DNA from: an uncultured Desulfobulbaceae bacterium
GTDB taxonomy: Bacteria > Desulfobacterota > Desulfobulbia > Desulfobulbales > BM004
DNA: 9,935 bases
Direction: 5' to 3'
NCBI GenBank assembly: GCA_947258675.1
Contig: CAMYJP010000146.1
Span: 1 to 9,935, forward strand
Positions within the stretch are counted from its first letter, which is position 1. The number at the start of each line of letters is the position of its first letter. A program made the translations under genes and the position numbers. Positions 7,178-9,935 of the stretch are shown here, piece by piece. Below the pieces are notes generated by a model, which was given only the letters and a program-made list of their open reading frames with translations, did no database searches and had not been told where the DNA came from.

Positions 7178-8941
7178 TTATTTATTGAAGAGACCTTTTA
7201 AAAGTTTGCTTGCCCCCTCGGTTGCTGAGCCCTTTTCTTTATCACCTGAAAGTGCTTCACCGAGTTTCTCTATTGCTTTTTGTTTCACCGCTTCTTGCAC
7301 CATGGAACTATCAAGGGTTGGACGAGGGCTGCTCACATCGCCGGCAAGCTTGAGACGTAGTACTGTCTGGCCCTTTTCATCGGCAAGATATTTTGCAACG
7401 GAAGTTCTGCTTTTAAGTTTTTCTGTAATGGCTGGTGAAAGTTTGAGGGTAATCGGCAGATCCAGCGAACCGTCCAGATTAGCGAAGCCATCAGTTTCAG
7501 CACTGATGTCACTGCTTGTAAGAACTGTATCAATGGAAATTTTTCCACCTTTGAGAATTTTGAAATCACCTGAAATATCACTGAATGCCAAATTTGTCAG
7601 TTCCTGTAAGCCGGTGAGGCCGGCAATACCACTTGTGATTGGGGTTTCTTTAATTTTTCCGTCCAACAAAGAAAAATTCCCTTCTGCTGTCAGTACTTTG
7701 CTGATCTTTTCCCATTCGGTTCCCGCACCGGCAAACGAAAGCGAAGAATTGAGTGCCCCTGAAATACTCTCGGATAATTGTTTGGCTATAGGACCTAATT
7801 CTGTCATTTGAATAGATTTAAGATTGATTTTACCGTTATAAGAAAGATCTGGTTGGTTCAAATCTACTTCCATATCACTGTTAAGCTCACCTCCATAAGA
7901 TTTTAAACTGAGATTGCTGGCTGTAAAAATGCCTTTTGTTAGTTGATAATCCACCATAAAATTTTGAGCTTTAATATCTTTAAGAATAGCCTCTTTTACC
8001 TGAATTTTACCTCTAGCTGTCAAACCTTCCGGGATTGCTGCCGCAGGTGCGCTCGCAGACTTGCCCTTGGCGGAAGCTTTGGTCATCTCCGATTTTGTTT
8101 TTTCGGTTTTAGGCAGGGTTGAGGCAAGAGCAATGAGCCTATCGATATTGAGTGACGGGCTGGTCACGTTAACGGTAATTTGCGGAGATTTGTTATATTC
8201 TTTAACGAGTGCGATTAATTGGACCTGCTGTTTGTCAAGTTCGGTGTCAACTGTCAAATCAACAGTAGATTGATCAAATTTACCCTTGCCGGTAATGTGG
8301 GGTTTGATTTCACCATAAACAACATCAGCGGTAAAATCCATGGTGCCGTTATAAGTCAGTGAAGAGATATCCTGTCCCAGTGATACACCAATCTGCATGT
8401 TCGCTGTGGCATTTGTCTCCGGTATTTCACCAAGTGCGTCTTTCACCGTTAATTTTGCCTTGATGATACGAATTGAATTAACCGTTAAGCCAACAGGTAG
8501 CGCTGCCGCTTCGGCCGATGATGGTTTATCTTTATCAGGAGCCTTAGCTTTTCCTGCAGCAATAGATTCATAATTAAACTTACCGGACTTGTTTCGAATT
8601 ATTTGAATAGTGGGCTCCTCTAATCTGATTTCACCAATAACTAGTTTTTTTTGAAGCAGCGGCATGAGATCATACTTGAGTACGAACGCATTCATGCTGG
8701 CAAAATTTGTTGTTCCGTCTTCTTCTTTGATAGCGAAATCATTAATGGTAATTCCTTTAAAAAGCCCAACATCCACATTTCCAAGTGCCACAGTTCTGCC
8801 AAGGTTTTTTTCCACTTGTGGTACAATAATAGCTTTTACTCGATCTTCAGTCAGGTAGAACTTTACAAATATTGCAAGCCCACCAGTAATTATGATTAGC
8901 AGAACGATCAGAATGCCAAGAAGCTTTCCTAATTTTCCCAT
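7178..8941 (-). CDS. AsmA family protein
   Basis: AsmA-family proteins are inner-membrane-anchored periplasmic proteins related to TamB and YhdP. The larger members form bridge-like beta structures that help move phospholipids to the outer membrane; the smaller ones affect outer-membrane biogenesis. The 587 residues have one N-terminal membrane helix (about 5-27) and a long beta-rich periplasmic part. The typical N-terminal stretch LGRTVALGNVDVGLFKGITI lies at 47-66, and DLMPLLQKKLVIGEIRLEEP at 91-110. Two Lys/Ala/Ser-rich linkers at about 131-149 and 277-303 divide the protein into three parts. The C-terminal part (about 305-540) has the AsmA repeat style ending in LAGDVSSPRPTLD, then a charged helical tail. 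ATG at 8941 has AGGAG (8948-8952) six bases upstream. The gene is 94 bases after the DUF4197 gene and 16 bases before the YihY-family gene. It is shorter than TamB or YhdP and near the size of AsmA itself. Confidence 0.9.
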   Translation of the reverse strand: MGKLGKLLGILIVLLIIITGGLAIFVKFYLTEDRVKAIIVPQVEKNLGRTVALGNVDVGLFKGITINDFAIKEEDGTTNFASMNAFVLKYDLMPLLQKKLVIGEIRLEEPTIQIIRNKSGKFNYESIAAGKAKAPDKDKPSSAEAAALPVGLTVNSIRIIKAKLTVKDALGEIPETNATANMQIGVSLGQDISSLTYNGTMDFTADVVYGEIKPHITGKGKFDQSTVDLTVDTELDKQQVQLIALVKEYNKSPQITVNVTSPSLNIDRLIALASTLPKTEKTKSEMTKASAKGKSASAPAAAIPEGLTARGKIQVKEAILKDIKAQNFMVDYQLTKGIFTASNLSLKSYGGELNSDMEVDLNQPDLSYNGKINLKSIQMTELGPIAKQLSESISGALNSSLSFAGAGTEWEKISKVLTAEGNFSLLDGKIKETPITSGIAGLTGLQELTNLAFSDISGDFKILKGGKISIDTVLTSSDISAETDGFANLDGSLDLPITLKLSPAITEKLKSRTSVAKYLADEKGQTVLRLKLAGDVSSPRPTLDSSMVQEAVKQKAIEKLGEALSGDKEKGSATEGASKLLKGLFNK

Positions 8942-9035
8942 GTTTTTCTCCTAATGCTGATCTACAGATTTACTATACTTGCTGAATTGTATTATTCTCG
9001 AAACACAAAAATTTGAACTGCAGCAGATATATGAG

Positions 9036-9848
9036 TTAGTTTGCAAAAACTTTTTTTAGTAGTTCGGTGGTTCTGGCAACTGGATTAGCACGAATTTGCT
9101 TTTCCTCCTCAGCAATGAGAAAAAAAAGACCATCGAGAGCTTTTTCTGTAACATAATGATCCAGATCCAAATCACTTCCTTTTGTCAGAGTTTTGACCGC
9201 AGGAATATTAATCAGATTCTGATACGATTGAGTCACTCCAACACTTTGGGAGGTAGAGTGAATGATAGGTTTGTATTTATCATAAATTGGCTTTCTGGTG
9301 TTTTCCTGGAAATACTCTGTTATTGCCGTATCACCACCTTTCAGCAAACGCATCCCATCTTCAATGGAAAGCGTCTTGATTGTATCCTTGATAATGGGTA
9401 GAGCCTCTATCGATGCTTTTTCGGCTGCAGTATTGAGGGTTGTTTCAAAACTATCAACTTTACTCCCAAGTCCGAATTTTCGAAGTGTTTTTCCAACGGT
9501 ATCCAACTTTTCTGGTAAGGGGATACGCAGATTCGAATTATTCAGAAAACCGCCTTCTGCAGAAGCTATGTTTACTGCTTTTTCGGAACCTATATTCAGA
9601 GCTTCGATGAGTCCTTTAATTATCTCTTCAGAAGATAAAGAATTAGTGCCAGCATTTTTGTTTACGGCTTCTCCAACAGGTTTAAGAACTTTGGTGACGC
9701 TGTCCCAGAAACCGGCGTAAGAGATTGCTGGTTGCATCATTAGAAATAGGAACAGGAGAAGGGTTGCTTGCAAAAAAGTCTTGTAACTTAGTGGTAAATT
9801 GAAACATGTTGAGAGACAGCCTGTCTGGCCAATAAAGTGAGTTTTCAT
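9036..9848 (-). CDS. Secreted DUF4197 domain protein
   Basis: This is a DUF4197 protein, a family of exported proteins of about 230-270 residues with no assigned activity. The 270 residues begin with a signal peptide: a long polar n-region, hydrophobic core LQATLLLFLFLMM at about 26-38, and a likely signal peptidase I site after ISYA (Ala45), giving a mature periplasmic protein starting GFWDS. The rest is helical and carries family-typical stretches: ALPIIKDTI, LLKGGDTAITEYFQENTR, YKPII followed by VGVTQSYQNLI, and near the end YVTEKALDGLFFLIAEEEK and RANPVARTTELLKKVF. ATG at 9848 has AGGA about eight bases upstream. A longer frame could begin with TTG at 9908, but that codon lies inside the predicted -10 box, so it would not be transcribed. 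It is the first gene of the minus-strand envelope cluster. Confidence 0.9.
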   Translation of the reverse strand: MKTHFIGQTGCLSTCFNLPLSYKTFLQATLLLFLFLMMQPAISYAGFWDSVTKVLKPVGEAVNKNAGTNSLSSEEIIKGLIEALNIGSEKAVNIASAEGGFLNNSNLRIPLPEKLDTVGKTLRKFGLGSKVDSFETTLNTAAEKASIEALPIIKDTIKTLSIEDGMRLLKGGDTAITEYFQENTRKPIYDKYKPIIHSTSQSVGVTQSYQNLINIPAVKTLTKGSDLDLDHYVTEKALDGLFFLIAEEEKQIRANPVARTTELLKKVFAN

Positions 9849-9904
9849 ACAGTAATCCTGAGTTAGAATTTGTATCTTATGAAATTTGGCTTCCTTTTTT
9901 AATA

Positions 9905-9932
9905 ACAATAATTAACCTATTGATCTTGTCAA
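9905..9932 (-). promoter_or_regulatory. Sigma70-type promoter of the DUF4197-AsmA-YihY cluster
   Basis: On the minus strand a consensus TTGACA (9932-9927) is followed after 16 bases by TATTGT (9910-9905, four of six consensus bases). Transcription would begin near 9898, giving a leader of about 50 bases before the ATG at 9848. It lies at the window edge, so elements further upstream cannot be seen. Confidence 0.6.
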
Positions 9933-9935
9933 GCA

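Noticed and set aside
7167..7811. 214-residue plus-strand open frame
   Set aside because: It is antisense to the AsmA-family gene. Its Ser/Pro/Phe-rich composition is typical of the reverse complement of a real gene.
9298..9720. 140-residue plus-strand open frame
   Set aside because: It is antisense to the DUF4197 gene, which has strong family motifs.
9849..9908. Longer form of the DUF4197 protein starting at TTG 9908
   Set aside because: The TTG falls inside the predicted -10 box, and the ATG at 9848 has a ribosome site and gives a signal peptide.

Overview
The window looks like chromosomal DNA from a Gram-negative bacterium with AT-rich spacers. It encodes an outer-membrane-type lipoprotein with an OmpA peptidoglycan-binding domain, an AsmA-family protein, a YihY/BrkB membrane protein and a DUF4197 protein. 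This set, and the overall look of the proteins, suggest a deltaproteobacterium (Desulfobacterota). That placement is inference from protein style; there is no rRNA or other decisive marker. No mobile element, CRISPR array, tRNA or phage gene was seen.

Layout. (1) Positions 1-1436, minus strand: the first 478 codons of a cytoplasmic glycoside hydrolase family 15 (glucoamylase-type) enzyme, cut off by the window edge. (2) Positions 1437-2032: an AT-rich divergent spacer with several inverted repeats that could form a structured leader RNA or small RNA. (3) Positions 2033-3619, plus strand: prfC, peptide chain release factor 3. (4) Positions 3882-4097, plus strand: a 71-residue protein of unknown function with its own strong Shine-Dalgarno sequence. 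(5) Positions 4199-4235: a perfect 17-bp hairpin with flanking A and T runs, serving as a shared terminator for the converging plus and minus genes. (6) Positions 4259-9848, minus strand: four envelope genes transcribed in the order DUF4197 secreted protein, AsmA-family protein, YihY/BrkB-family membrane protein, and a lipoprotein with VWA, TSP3-type and OmpA domains. A good sigma70-type promoter (9905-9932) precedes the first of them.

How the genes fit together. The left half is unlinked housekeeping: alpha-glucan or trehalose breakdown and translation termination. The right half is an envelope cluster. The AsmA and YihY genes are only 16 bp apart and are very likely co-transcribed. AsmA-family proteins act in phospholipid transfer between the membranes. 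A BrkB-family relative (YhjD of Escherichia coli) is genetically tied to lipid A precursor export. A joint role in envelope lipid handling is therefore a reasonable but untested inference. The lipoprotein at the end of the cluster would attach the outer membrane to peptidoglycan, but its OmpA domain lacks a block of residues normally found near the C-terminus.

No clearly new system is visible. The observations most worth checking are the shortened OmpA domain with a perfect palindrome at the gap, the AsmA-YihY pairing, and the structured spacer upstream of prfC.
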